From positions 1 through 64,000 of IMG/VR virus record IMGVR_UViG_3300008259_000017: a stretch of 64,000 nucleotides of DNA. One strand, given 5' to 3'. This document shows, piece by piece, positions 12,874 through 21,057 of this stretch (the first letter of the stretch is position 1; every line of letters starts with the position of its first letter). A program made the translations under genes and the position numbers. The DNA comes from a virus. The notes under the pieces are model-generated. The model made no database searches, was not told the origin of the DNA, and saw only the letters and a program-made list of their open reading frames with translations.

Positions 12874-13383
12874 ATGTTTTTAAAGGTAGCCAAGAAAAGC
12901 AAAATTGAAGAGAAGCAAAAGTTATTTGCAGAAATAAGAAAGCATATGAAGAATTCTGATATTGCAAAAGAATGTCTAAAGGAAAAAAAGATAGGATCAT
13001 GGATATTTGATGCATTTCCGCTTGACTTTGATGACATTGATGTAACTGCAAAAACAGTAAATGGAACAATATATTTGAATCCTAAAGTTTTAAAAATGGA
13101 TTTTAAAATAGTAATGAGATATGTAATTCATGAGTTTGTTCATGTGTTACAGCATATTAATGAGGAAAAAAAAGGCGATAAGAAAAGCGATAAAAATCAA
13201 GACTATTTAGATAGAGAGGACGAAATTGAAGCTTTTCAGAAGCAAATAAAATTTGATGCAAAAGTAAGAGGGCCGGAGGCTGCAGAAAAATATGTTGATG
13301 AGCTTCTTGAGTTTCATGAGATTGACAATAAAAAAGAAAAGAAAAAGAAAAAAACCTTGTTATTAGGAGAAGTTGTTGATTAA
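12874..13383 (+). CDS. Predicted zinc metallopeptidase (HExxH)
   Basis: 169 aa. IHEFVHVLQH contains the zinc-binding H86-E-F-V-H90, and DEIEAFQKQ downstream offers Glu117 in an E-x-x-A context as third ligand, the gluzincin arrangement. The C-terminus is strongly basic (KKEKKKKKT). No signal peptide, so it acts in the cytoplasm or inside the virion. The start is certain: TAA is the codon just before ATG 12874, and GGAAGG lies at 12863-12868. Known phage relatives of this kind are annotated only as putative metallopeptidases. Possible roles are processing of a virion protein or of a host protein. A lysis role is less likely without an export signal, although holin release cannot be excluded given the membrane cassette 2 kb downstream. 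Confidence 0.72.
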   Translation: MFLKVAKKSKIEEKQKLFAEIRKHMKNSDIAKECLKEKKIGSWIFDAFPLDFDDIDVTAKTVNGTIYLNPKVLKMDFKIVMRYVIHEFVHVLQHINEEKKGDKKSDKNQDYLDREDEIEAFQKQIKFDAKVRGPEAAEKYVDELLEFHEIDNKKEKKKKKTLLLGEVVD

Positions 13384-13422
13384 CTGTACGCTACTAATTG
13401 TTGGCATTAAGTAGGAGATATA

Positions 13423-15444
13423 ATGATAGTTATAGCGGGACAGTCACCAGCACCATCAGAAGCAATGGTAGCTCCAACAGAAGTTGTTTCTTTTCAGCTT
13501 ATTGAAAAGCAATCTGTTACAATAGATTTGGCAAAAACTGTTGTTTATATAAATGAAGACTTAGCGTTTAAAGAATCAGAGTTTTTACCACAATTTGATG
13601 GAATAGAGTCATCTGTAGATAGGGTAGATCAAACAATTTTATTTGTTTTTGATCCTATTAGTCAGTTTAGACTTGGAGCTACAGTTGGAGTTAGAATCCA
13701 AACTAAAGACTTGGATGGAAAAAGTTATAATTTTTCATATGTATTTAAAACAATTCCGGCAACTCCAGTTCTTGTAGAGTCAAATCCGCAAGAGCTGCAG
13801 GAGCTTACAAATCATGAAATTATATATCTTCACTTTGAAGATGTAATAGATGATGTAAATCCTGCTTCAGTAAATATATATTTAAATGATATTAAAATAG
13901 TCTCAGACGGATCATTTGATCTAAATATAGCAACATCAAAGTCGATAATAAATAAGATTACAGACGGAGTAGTTGTAAGAATTGATACAAAAGATCCATT
14001 AAAAGATGGTAAATATAAGCTAAAATATTTTGCAGAAGATTTTTCTGGAAATAAATTATTTGGTGAATTAAAGTTTTCAATAAAGTTATTAGAGCCAGTT
14101 TTGCCAGATATATTTCCTCAAATTTTTTATGAAGGTGGTGTAAGAGGTTTGGATAGAGTTGCAAATCTTGGCATAGGCGACTCAGTGCAAGTTCAATGGC
14201 ATAGGCCTCTTCCTAGATCTTATAATGGTGAGGTATTTTTTGCAATATATCAAACAGAATCAAGATTGTCTATTTTTGATGAAAACCCAAAATATATTGG
14301 ATTACCATCTTTAAGCAGCGCAATAGTTTCTGGACTCATAACAAATAGGACCTATAACTTCGCTGGAAGGGCATTTGAGGTGTATGCTGGAACGCTTGAC
14401 CTATCTGGTATGGATATGATGTCGGACCAGCTATATATCGTTCCAGAGCCTTGCAGGATGACTTCAAATGCAACAACAACAGATCTTATATTAAATGTAG
14501 ATTCAACTGCCGGCTATCCAGCATCTGGAATACTTATTATAAATAAAACAGAAGTTGTTAGATACGAAACAAAAACTGATACAACATTTGTATTGGCAAG
14601 CAATGGAAGAGGCTTGAGCGGAAGCCCTCCATCAATGTTTATACCTGGTGATAAAGTTGAAATGTTCTTTGCCTGTCAGGATAAAAACTCAAACTTAATT
14701 ACATCAACTCCAACTGGAAGCGACGGCTATGCAATAGGCAGAGCTATTAATGAAATTGGAATATTAACACCAGATTATTCAGATGAAGAGAAAAAATTCT
14801 TCCAAGGGTTTGACTTTTGCGGATATCATAGAGCAATGCCTCAGAAAACATTGCAAGGTGTTGATGACTGCCCTTCTTATTTGGGAGGGGAATTTAATGG
14901 CTTTAGGGGATTCAATCTTTATGATAGAATGTTAAATAGGGAAGAAGTATTGCTTGATCAAACTGGAGAGCCAACAATTCTATTAAGAAGAATTTGGAAT
15001 GGAACAACATGTTCTTGTGCTGACGCAAGAAGGCAGCATCCAAAGGTTAAATCATGTCAGGATTGCTATGGGACAACCTTTGAGGGAGGATACGATCAAT
15101 ATCAATATAAGAGAAGACTTGATGGAAGAGTTATGGTAAAGTTTGGCGATACAACCGAAGACCTAAAGCTTGGCGCACAATCGCATATGCAAGTAGAATA
15201 TGAGCCATCATGTTGGACTCTTCCTAATCCAGCAGTAAGAGATAGAGACTTAATATTAAGATTTGACTATACTAATGATATTGAATATATTTATGAAGTG
15301 CTAGATGTTACTAAAGAAAAATTAGTATTTAGGCATTTTACAAGACAAAGACTAAAATTAAAAAGACTGGATAAAACAGACATTGTTTATACATATCCTG
15401 TAAATTATGATCTAGTAAGGAGGTTCGGTGAGTTTTTGGGTTAA
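13423..15444 (+). CDS. Large Ig-like virion protein with Cys4 zinc-ribbon-like site (673 aa)
   Basis: Residues 1-330 look like tandem Ig/fibronectin-like beta domains (repeated strand patterns such as PVLVESNPQELQELTNHEI and KYKLKYFAEDFSGNK). Around 335-420 there is a short beta module with EVVRYETKTDTTFVLASNGR, similar to modules in phage tail proteins. Residues 530-548 hold C530-x-C532-x12-C545-x2-C548 followed by YGTTFEGGY, a CxxCYGTxxxGGY pattern I have seen in structural proteins of large phages; it probably binds zinc. The C-terminus is basic (FRHFTRQRLKLKRLDK). The start has AGGAG at 13413-13417. A head-tail junction or tail-collar role is inferred from its place between neck-like and tail genes. 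Confidence 0.65.
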   Translation: MIVIAGQSPAPSEAMVAPTEVVSFQLIEKQSVTIDLAKTVVYINEDLAFKESEFLPQFDGIESSVDRVDQTILFVFDPISQFRLGATVGVRIQTKDLDGKSYNFSYVFKTIPATPVLVESNPQELQELTNHEIIYLHFEDVIDDVNPASVNIYLNDIKIVSDGSFDLNIATSKSIINKITDGVVVRIDTKDPLKDGKYKLKYFAEDFSGNKLFGELKFSIKLLEPVLPDIFPQIFYEGGVRGLDRVANLGIGDSVQVQWHRPLPRSYNGEVFFAIYQTESRLSIFDENPKYIGLPSLSSAIVSGLITNRTYNFAGRAFEVYAGTLDLSGMDMMSDQLYIVPEPCRMTSNATTTDLILNVDSTAGYPASGILIINKTEVVRYETKTDTTFVLASNGRGLSGSPPSMFIPGDKVEMFFACQDKNSNLITSTPTGSDGYAIGRAINEIGILTPDYSDEEKKFFQGFDFCGYHRAMPQKTLQGVDDCPSYLGGEFNGFRGFNLYDRMLNREEVLLDQTGEPTILLRRIWNGTTCSCADARRQHPKVKSCQDCYGTTFEGGYDQYQYKRRLDGRVMVKFGDTTEDLKLGAQSHMQVEYEPSCWTLPNPAVRDRDLILRFDYTNDIEYIYEVLDVTKEKLVFRHFTRQRLKLKRLDKTDIVYTYPVNYDLVRRFGEFLG

Positions 15445-15712
15445 AAATACAAATAAAAAAGAAGATGCAATGTTAACCTTTGCAACAATTTCTTTTGCAG
15501 TTACAACAATTTGCTTTATTCTATCAATTATAAGTGTAATATCTCTTGGAGATTTTAAACTTGAATTAAAATCAGTTGACTCGGGACTAATGTCAGTTTA
15601 TCTTGGAGCGACCTTTTCAGCATATGTAGCTAGAAGATGGACAGATAAAAGATACCAACCTTCTATAGACGCAGAGGATAAAACCGAAGAGGTAGAAGTT
15701 GCGCCTAAATAA
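15428..15712 (+). CDS. Two-helix membrane protein, holin candidate (94 aa)
   Basis: Starts with GTG 15428 just after a strong AAGGAGG (15417-15423), inside the last 17 bases of the previous gene. Membrane helix 1 is at residues about 16-41 (TFATISFAVTTICFILSIIS) and helix 2 at about 52-69 (SGLMSVYLGATFSAYVA), followed by positive ARRWTDKRY and an acidic tail. Size, two helices, a short loop and charged tail fit a class II-like holin, and the neighbours are also small membrane proteins with overlapping ends. No endolysin is beside it, so a lysis role is inference; a virion membrane protein is the alternative. Confidence 0.6.
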   Translation: MSFWVKNTNKKEDAMLTFATISFAVTTICFILSIISVISLGDFKLELKSVDSGLMSVYLGATFSAYVARRWTDKRYQPSIDAEDKTEEVEVAPK

Positions 15713-16028
15713 GTTTTATGTAAAAAAATGGATTAAAAAAAATAAATCACTTATTACATTATTGTTTTTTATAGCTCTAATACCAATGGTCGCTATTATA
15801 GCATTTGGTAATAAAGATAATGTTTTATTTAAAAAAATAGTGAAACTTATAGACGAAGAAGAAAAAAAGTTTATTAATTTATCAAAAGAAGAGACTGAGG
15901 AAACAAAATCTGAGATTAAAGATTTAGAATCAGAAGTAGAAAAAACAAAAGAAAAAATTAAAGAAATAGAGAATACAAAAAGTAAAAAAGAGGATCTAGA
16001 TTCATTTTTTGATGAGAGGCTGAAATGA
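15699..16028 (+). CDS. Single-helix membrane-anchored coiled-coil protein (109 aa)
   Basis: TTG 15699 is the only good in-frame start, preceded by AGAGG at 15689-15693; it overlaps the upstream gene by 14 bases. Basic N-terminus (KKWIKKNK), one membrane helix (residues about 19-37, LITLLFFIALIPMVAIIAF), then a long Glu/Lys coiled coil (about 55-105). Basic-in, helix, then charged coil is the topology of an inner-membrane spanin subunit (Rz-like), but there is no sequence proof. The stop TGA overlaps the next ATG (ATGA). Confidence 0.58.
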   Translation: MRLNKFYVKKWIKKNKSLITLLFFIALIPMVAIIAFGNKDNVLFKKIVKLIDEEEKKFINLSKEETEETKSEIKDLESEVEKTKEKIKEIENTKSKKEDLDSFFDERLK

Positions 16029-16228
16029 TTGATATTTTGAAAAAATTTGCACAAGAGTTAAAACCAGAAAATCAAGCAGTATTCAATAAGAGTATTGATG
16101 AATTTAATAAAGGTCTTGAAAACAAAAAATATATGGTTATAGATATAAAAAAAATGGAATCTATGTTTGACCAGGAAAAGGTAGAAGAAGTTGAGCCTTT
16201 AGAGCCTTTTGTTATGGATCTAAAATGA
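16025..16228 (+). CDS. Hypothetical small acidic protein (67 aa)
   Basis: Not recognised. Soluble, helical N-terminus (MIDILKKFAQELKPENQAV) and acidic C-terminus (EKVEEVEPLEPFVMDLK). It overlaps both neighbours by the ATGA arrangement, so the four genes at 15428-16629 are translated as one coupled unit. No membrane segment, unlike the three others. It might be a regulator or antiholin-like partner, but that is only position-based. Confidence 0.6.
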   Translation: MIDILKKFAQELKPENQAVFNKSIDEFNKGLENKKYMVIDIKKMESMFDQEKVEEVEPLEPFVMDLK

Positions 16229-16629
16229 TAAAAGCACTATTCTTAGGCGCAATATTTGCAGGTGATATTATGCCTGCAAAAACTGTTTTACAATCAGAGT
16301 CTTATGTTCTTTCCATAGAAGAGGCGGAAAAGCTTAAAGCAAAAATTGAAGATTTAGAAAAAAAAGAAAAACTTTTATCCGAATATATCAATCTTGAAAA
16401 TTTAAGAGAAAAGCAAGTATCTGGCTATAAACAGGTTGTAGAATTCCAAGATTTGCAAATTGAAAAGTATAATATAGTAATAAGCTCTAAAGATAAGCAA
16501 ATAAAAACATTGCTTAAAAGAAGCGATAATAGTTTTTTAAAAAATGCAATATTATTTAGTTCTGGAGCTTTATTAACTGCAGGATCAATTTATGCAGCAG
16601 ATAAATTGGACGATTCTATTGAAAAATAA
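16225..16629 (+). CDS. Signal-peptide, coiled-coil, C-terminal-anchor protein (spanin-like candidate, 134 aa)
   Basis: N-terminal signal-like segment (MIKALFLGAIFAGDIMPA), a central Glu/Lys coiled coil (residues about 30-100), and a C-terminal membrane helix (about 107-127, NAILFSSGALLTAGSIYAA). Proteins with exported N-terminus, periplasmic coil and C-terminal anchor recur in lytic phages and are often annotated as Rz-like or lysis-associated. Here the coil would lie in the periplasm with the C-terminal helix in the inner membrane. The ATG overlaps the upstream TGA. The next gene starts 12 bases later. The family assignment is by topology only. Confidence 0.6.
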   Translation: MIKALFLGAIFAGDIMPAKTVLQSESYVLSIEEAEKLKAKIEDLEKKEKLLSEYINLENLREKQVSGYKQVVEFQDLQIEKYNIVISSKDKQIKTLLKRSDNSFLKNAILFSSGALLTAGSIYAADKLDDSIEK

Positions 16630-16641
16630 ATAGAGGAAATA

Positions 16642-19600
16642 ATGGGAAAATCTAAATATCCAGAAAAATATGATACATCTATTGAAATACCTGTAATAAG
16701 AGGAAATATAAATGAATTAAGTGTTGATTACATTAATTCATTAAGATCTGCTTTGCTGCAAATTCAGCATACACTTGGTATTATGCCACAGGGTGCTGCA
16801 ATTGGTACTGTTGCAGATAGGCTTTCTAAATCATTAGACTCATCTGGATCTATAAAAAAAGAAGCATTAGATTCTGCTGGTGTTATTTATGGTCCAATAA
16901 CAAATGATAACATTTCCAAAGTTGCAGCAATTGATGAAGCAAAATTAAAACTAGATTTTCCAACCAAGATTCTTCAAACCGAATATTCATTATTGAATTC
17001 AAAGCTAAACGAGGTAATAACGGATTTAGAAGAGGTTATTTCTAAACTTGGATCACACGTATATGTTGACGCTGTAAATAGACATTCTGGAAAATCAATA
17101 AAAATATCTGAGATTTTAGTAACTCCATCTGATTTAGCAATTGCAGAGTTAGCAGTAACAAATGCGCAAGATGCAATTGAGGCTATTTTTTCAAAGCACA
17201 TAAATTATTCTGGTGCAAATATCTCAAGCGAAAATAATTCGCATTTGTCAAAACAAATATTTTTTGATAATACATCTGTTGCTGATGATATTCTAGGATC
17301 AGATTTACAAACAGTTGTAGAAGAGTTAGTTCCAATTTCAAGAAATTCACAGATTAAGCATCAAAATATATTCCATTCAAATGGGTATTTAAGATCTGGA
17401 CTTATATCATTAGCTAAAACCTCTACGAGTATAGCATCTGATATATCAGTTGTATTTTTTAAATCTAATATTAGTGATACAAATAGAAAAACAAAAATTA
17501 CACTAACCTCTCCACAAGAAGTTTTTGATATAAAAGAATATAATTATATTTCATTAAACTTGTCAAGTGGAACATTTTATTATATAATATCTGATATAGA
17601 ATTTGACTCAAGTAACTTGGTTCAGTCAATTTATATATATGGAAGTATTGACGAAGATTCAACTGGATCAAGTGTAATTTCCATATTTAAAAGTGAAAAT
17701 GCACCTACATCAGCGTGGGGCTTGGCCACCACAATAGTAGAATCACCGTCTTTATTATCAGCAAATATTCTAAAGATAGCAGATCCAAATTCACCAGGAG
17801 CCGTTTCTATTGGGTTTAAAACTAATGCTATAACCTCAGCAAATAGATATATTGGTTTAGAAGTATCTGGTAAGCTTTATCAAATAAATTGTTATAATAA
17901 TTTAAAAGACTATCAAACTATTGACTCTGTAATATCAACAATGAATGAATCTCTAACTGAATCTGGAGCCCCAGCTTTGGCATACAAAGTTCCTGGAGTA
18001 GAAACAGATCAATTAGAAATTGCAATAGTTTTAAATATAAAAGAAAAAGATTCATATTTAAAGTTATATAGAATAGATGATGCAATAGATTTAATTGGAT
18101 TTTCAAAATATGAAGATATTGAAATTTATCCAACAACAGGAAATCTTCATGTTATAAATGGTGTCCCTTATGAGGGATCTCTTGAGTTAATGAATTTAAC
18201 TGGATTGCAGCTTGATGCTAGTGCATCAATTTCTGGCGCAAACTTTTTAAATTATAATTTAAAAATAAATGACATACTAAATATAGTTGGAACAGATAGC
18301 GATGATGGAAGCTATATTATAGTAAATATAACTAGCACAAGGCTATATGTGAATTCAGCTCAATTATCAGGCGGCACATGGGCCGGAATATCATCTGCAA
18401 CGTCAAAGTTTATTGTATATAATGATGTGCAGTCATTTGATAATTATAACTTTATAAAGACATCTGGATCTCCAGCAGGATTATTATTTGAGTTAATTTT
18501 AAATGAAAATAATAAATTACACTACAGAACAATAGCAGAATATCAATCTCCTATTTGGTTTGGAACATCATTATTTTCAATAATAGAATGTGAGCAAGAA
18601 GCAGAGGTTGTAGAGAAGACTATAAATTTTGAAATAATAAATTCTGATTTATATTGCTACATAGAATCTTCTAATAAAATAAAAATTACAAATTATAAAA
18701 ATTATCCATTATCTTTATCAAATAACGAATATGATTCATTGCTAAAGCTATATATTTACAATGGAAGTCAAATAATTGGATATATGACATCTCTTGGTGT
18801 AACAAGTCTTTCTATACTTACAACTATTTATGAAAAGAAAAGTTATGAAAATATATTGTCATTGGCAACCGCATCATTTTATTCAACAAATGGAAGGATG
18901 GAGGGCGGTCCAGAAAGAACTCCATATATAAAGAGTGCACTAGATGTTGGATCGATATCTACAGATCAAATATCTCAAAAGGTAAGAAAAGAATTACAAG
19001 AAAGTATTTTTAAAGATACAAGATCAAACGGTATGACTAGGGGTCTTGAATTACTTTCAGTAGACGCAGACATTGTAACTGGTAGTTATATAGTTTCTAT
19101 ATCATCAGGTGTTGCGTATGTAAACGGAAGAAGATTTAAAATAGATTCAATAACTAATTGGTCTACAAATATAGCTCATGCAGACTTTGATAAAATTATT
19201 TTGGCTGTAAATAGCGATGGTCTGATTATAGCAGATGCTGCAAACTCAGCAGACTGTGTATTTTATATAAACCAGGAAGAATATGCTATAATTGGAACCG
19301 CAGAATATAACGGATCTAATATATCTATAATTGATCAAAGATTATTTATAAGTGAGCTAGATCTAAAACTGGTAAATTCTGTTACAGTAAGTCCTCAATA
19401 TGGTCTTGGTCATTTTACAAATATAAATAAAGCACTAAAGTATGCAAAAAGATTTTCTCAGATATTTCCAGATGCTGGCACACCAGAGGTACTATTAAAG
19501 GCAGGATTGCATAAGCTGGTAGTTGACACAGGAGTAGACTATGGACTCTCAACAAACCAAACCTTGATAGACTCAGCAGATAATTATGGCATTTTGATAG

Positions 19601-21054
19601 ATTTTCCTGTAAAAATAATAGGAGAAGGTGATTCTTCTATTGTAGATATAATGACTATTTATAATGATTATCCAGAAAGTGGCGATGATAGATCTACAGA
19701 TGCAATAAATAAAGGTTATATTGTAATTATAGGTAGCGGTGCTTCCACTTATCATTCTCCATTTTCAACAGATAAATTAAATCTTGATTCTGTTGTATTA
19801 AAAGATTTTAAAATAAAAAATTCAACTATATTGTATTTAGATCCAAAACTTTCAGTTGCTGGAGATTCAACTGAGAATTATCAATATCTAAAAATAGAAA
19901 ATATATACTTTGACTGGTCAAATATAGAATATGTAGCCACGTTTTTAACGTCGTATTACTTTACAAATGCAAATGCATTTTTGCTAGGATTATATGATGT
20001 AGCATCTGGATATGTCGGAGGATTTTCAATAAAAGATTGCACGTTTGATAATTGTTTTATTGACCTATCAACCTCCGGAGTTTCATACAAGAATATTACA
20101 GTCTCTGGAAATCAATTTTTCTCCAGAGGACAGTATAGCAATCCTTTGTATCCATCAATATTGATTAAGACTGAGTCGGGATCACTTTTAAATGATGGAC
20201 CTGTTATATTTAATAATAGTGGAAAAATCTTAGGAATAGGAAACTGTATTTTTTATTCTGCAGATGGAACAGAAATATTAAACAACTCAAGTGCATTGTT
20301 ATGGAATGGAAATTTACTATTAGGAGATAGCTCAATATCTTTAGATGGAACTTTATCAGTAACAGATTCTATTCAGGCAAGTAGCTCTGGTTTCGTAGTA
20401 ACAGCTCCTGCAACATTTAACGGAGCTGCCACCTTTTCAAGCGCAATAACGGCTGATGGTATATCAACATTTAACGGCGAAACAATATTTAATGCAGAAG
20501 CAACATTTGATGCTGATGCAATATTTAATTCTGCAGTTGATATAGCAGGCGTTTTAACTGTTACTGGAAACTTATCAGTATCTGGAGCTCTATGCTATAT
20601 AGATACGCTTCTTGCTGTAACACAAAATGCATCATTTCAGCAAGATGCTTTTGTAGTTGGAGATTTGACTGTAACTGGCGCATTATCAGTATCTGGATCA
20701 AAGTCTTTTAAGATAAATCATCCTGATCCTAAAAAAGAAGATATGTATTTAGTTCACTCGGTAGTTGAAACAAATACTGCCGGTGACAACATGTATAGAT
20801 GGTCGCTTGATTTAGAGCAAGGAGATAATTTTATAAAACTTGAAGATTATCATCCTTATTTAAATGGAAATGAAATGATTTGGGTTTCACCAGCTGCAAG
20901 CTTTGGCGTTGGTTATGGAACTATAGATAAAGATAAAAATGAATTAATAATAACTGTTAATAATAAAGGTAAATATAATATATTATTAATGTGCACAAGA
21001 ATAGACCCTGATGCAAAACTATGGAAGGGTGTAGAGATATTAAAAAAGGAATAA
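16642..21054 (+). CDS. Tail fibre/spike protein with beta-helix and tip domain (1470 aa, paralogue A)
   Basis: Residues 1-150 form an anchor almost shared with the next gene (VIYGPITNDNISKVAAIDEA; LDFPTKILQTEYSL). Residues 150-900 are beta-rich modules collinear with those of the next protein. Around 916-1200 (GLGHFTNINKALKYAKRF, VLLKAGLHKL) the pattern is that of a pectin-lyase-like right-handed beta-helix. Residues 1253-1350 are shaft-like repeats (FNGAATFSSA, FNGETIFNAE, LTVTGALSVSG). The C-terminus carries KSFKINHPDPKKEDMYLVHS, like the KSFxIxHP...LxHxxVE domain at the ends of many tail proteins. GAGGAAATA precedes ATG 16642. Role: receptor binding or polysaccharide contact; no catalytic residues can be assigned. 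Confidence 0.75.
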   Translation: MGKSKYPEKYDTSIEIPVIRGNINELSVDYINSLRSALLQIQHTLGIMPQGAAIGTVADRLSKSLDSSGSIKKEALDSAGVIYGPITNDNISKVAAIDEAKLKLDFPTKILQTEYSLLNSKLNEVITDLEEVISKLGSHVYVDAVNRHSGKSIKISEILVTPSDLAIAELAVTNAQDAIEAIFSKHINYSGANISSENNSHLSKQIFFDNTSVADDILGSDLQTVVEELVPISRNSQIKHQNIFHSNGYLRSGLISLAKTSTSIASDISVVFFKSNISDTNRKTKITLTSPQEVFDIKEYNYISLNLSSGTFYYIISDIEFDSSNLVQSIYIYGSIDEDSTGSSVISIFKSENAPTSAWGLATTIVESPSLLSANILKIADPNSPGAVSIGFKTNAITSANRYIGLEVSGKLYQINCYNNLKDYQTIDSVISTMNESLTESGAPALAYKVPGVETDQLEIAIVLNIKEKDSYLKLYRIDDAIDLIGFSKYEDIEIYPTTGNLHVINGVPYEGSLELMNLTGLQLDASASISGANFLNYNLKINDILNIVGTDSDDGSYIIVNITSTRLYVNSAQLSGGTWAGISSATSKFIVYNDVQSFDNYNFIKTSGSPAGLLFELILNENNKLHYRTIAEYQSPIWFGTSLFSIIECEQEAEVVEKTINFEIINSDLYCYIESSNKIKITNYKNYPLSLSNNEYDSLLKLYIYNGSQIIGYMTSLGVTSLSILTTIYEKKSYENILSLATASFYSTNGRMEGGPERTPYIKSALDVGSISTDQISQKVRKELQESIFKDTRSNGMTRGLELLSVDADIVTGSYIVSISSGVAYVNGRRFKIDSITNWSTNIAHADFDKIILAVNSDGLIIADAANSADCVFYINQEEYAIIGTAEYNGSNISIIDQRLFISELDLKLVNSVTVSPQYGLGHFTNINKALKYAKRFSQIFPDAGTPEVLLKAGLHKLVVDTGVDYGLSTNQTLIDSADNYGILIDFPVKIIGEGDSSIVDIMTIYNDYPESGDDRSTDAINKGYIVIIGSGASTYHSPFSTDKLNLDSVVLKDFKIKNSTILYLDPKLSVAGDSTENYQYLKIENIYFDWSNIEYVATFLTSYYFTNANAFLLGLYDVASGYVGGFSIKDCTFDNCFIDLSTSGVSYKNITVSGNQFFSRGQYSNPLYPSILIKTESGSLLNDGPVIFNNSGKILGIGNCIFYSADGTEILNNSSALLWNGNLLLGDSSISLDGTLSVTDSIQASSSGFVVTAPATFNGAATFSSAITADGISTFNGETIFNAEATFDADAIFNSAVDIAGVLTVTGNLSVSGALCYIDTLLAVTQNASFQQDAFVVGDLTVTGALSVSGSKSFKINHPDPKKEDMYLVHSVVETNTAGDNMYRWSLDLEQGDNFIKLEDYHPYLNGNEMIWVSPAASFGVGYGTIDKDKNELIITVNNKGKYNILLMCTRIDPDAKLWKGVEILKKE

Positions 21055-21057
21055 CAA

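Noticed and set aside
12843-12908. 21-codon GTG reading frame (MLSRIKMEGLN...) before and overlapping the metallopeptidase start
   Set aside because: GAGGAG lies upstream at weak spacing, but the peptide has no recognisable feature and the metallopeptidase has its own ribosome site; a leader peptide cannot be excluded but is unsupported.
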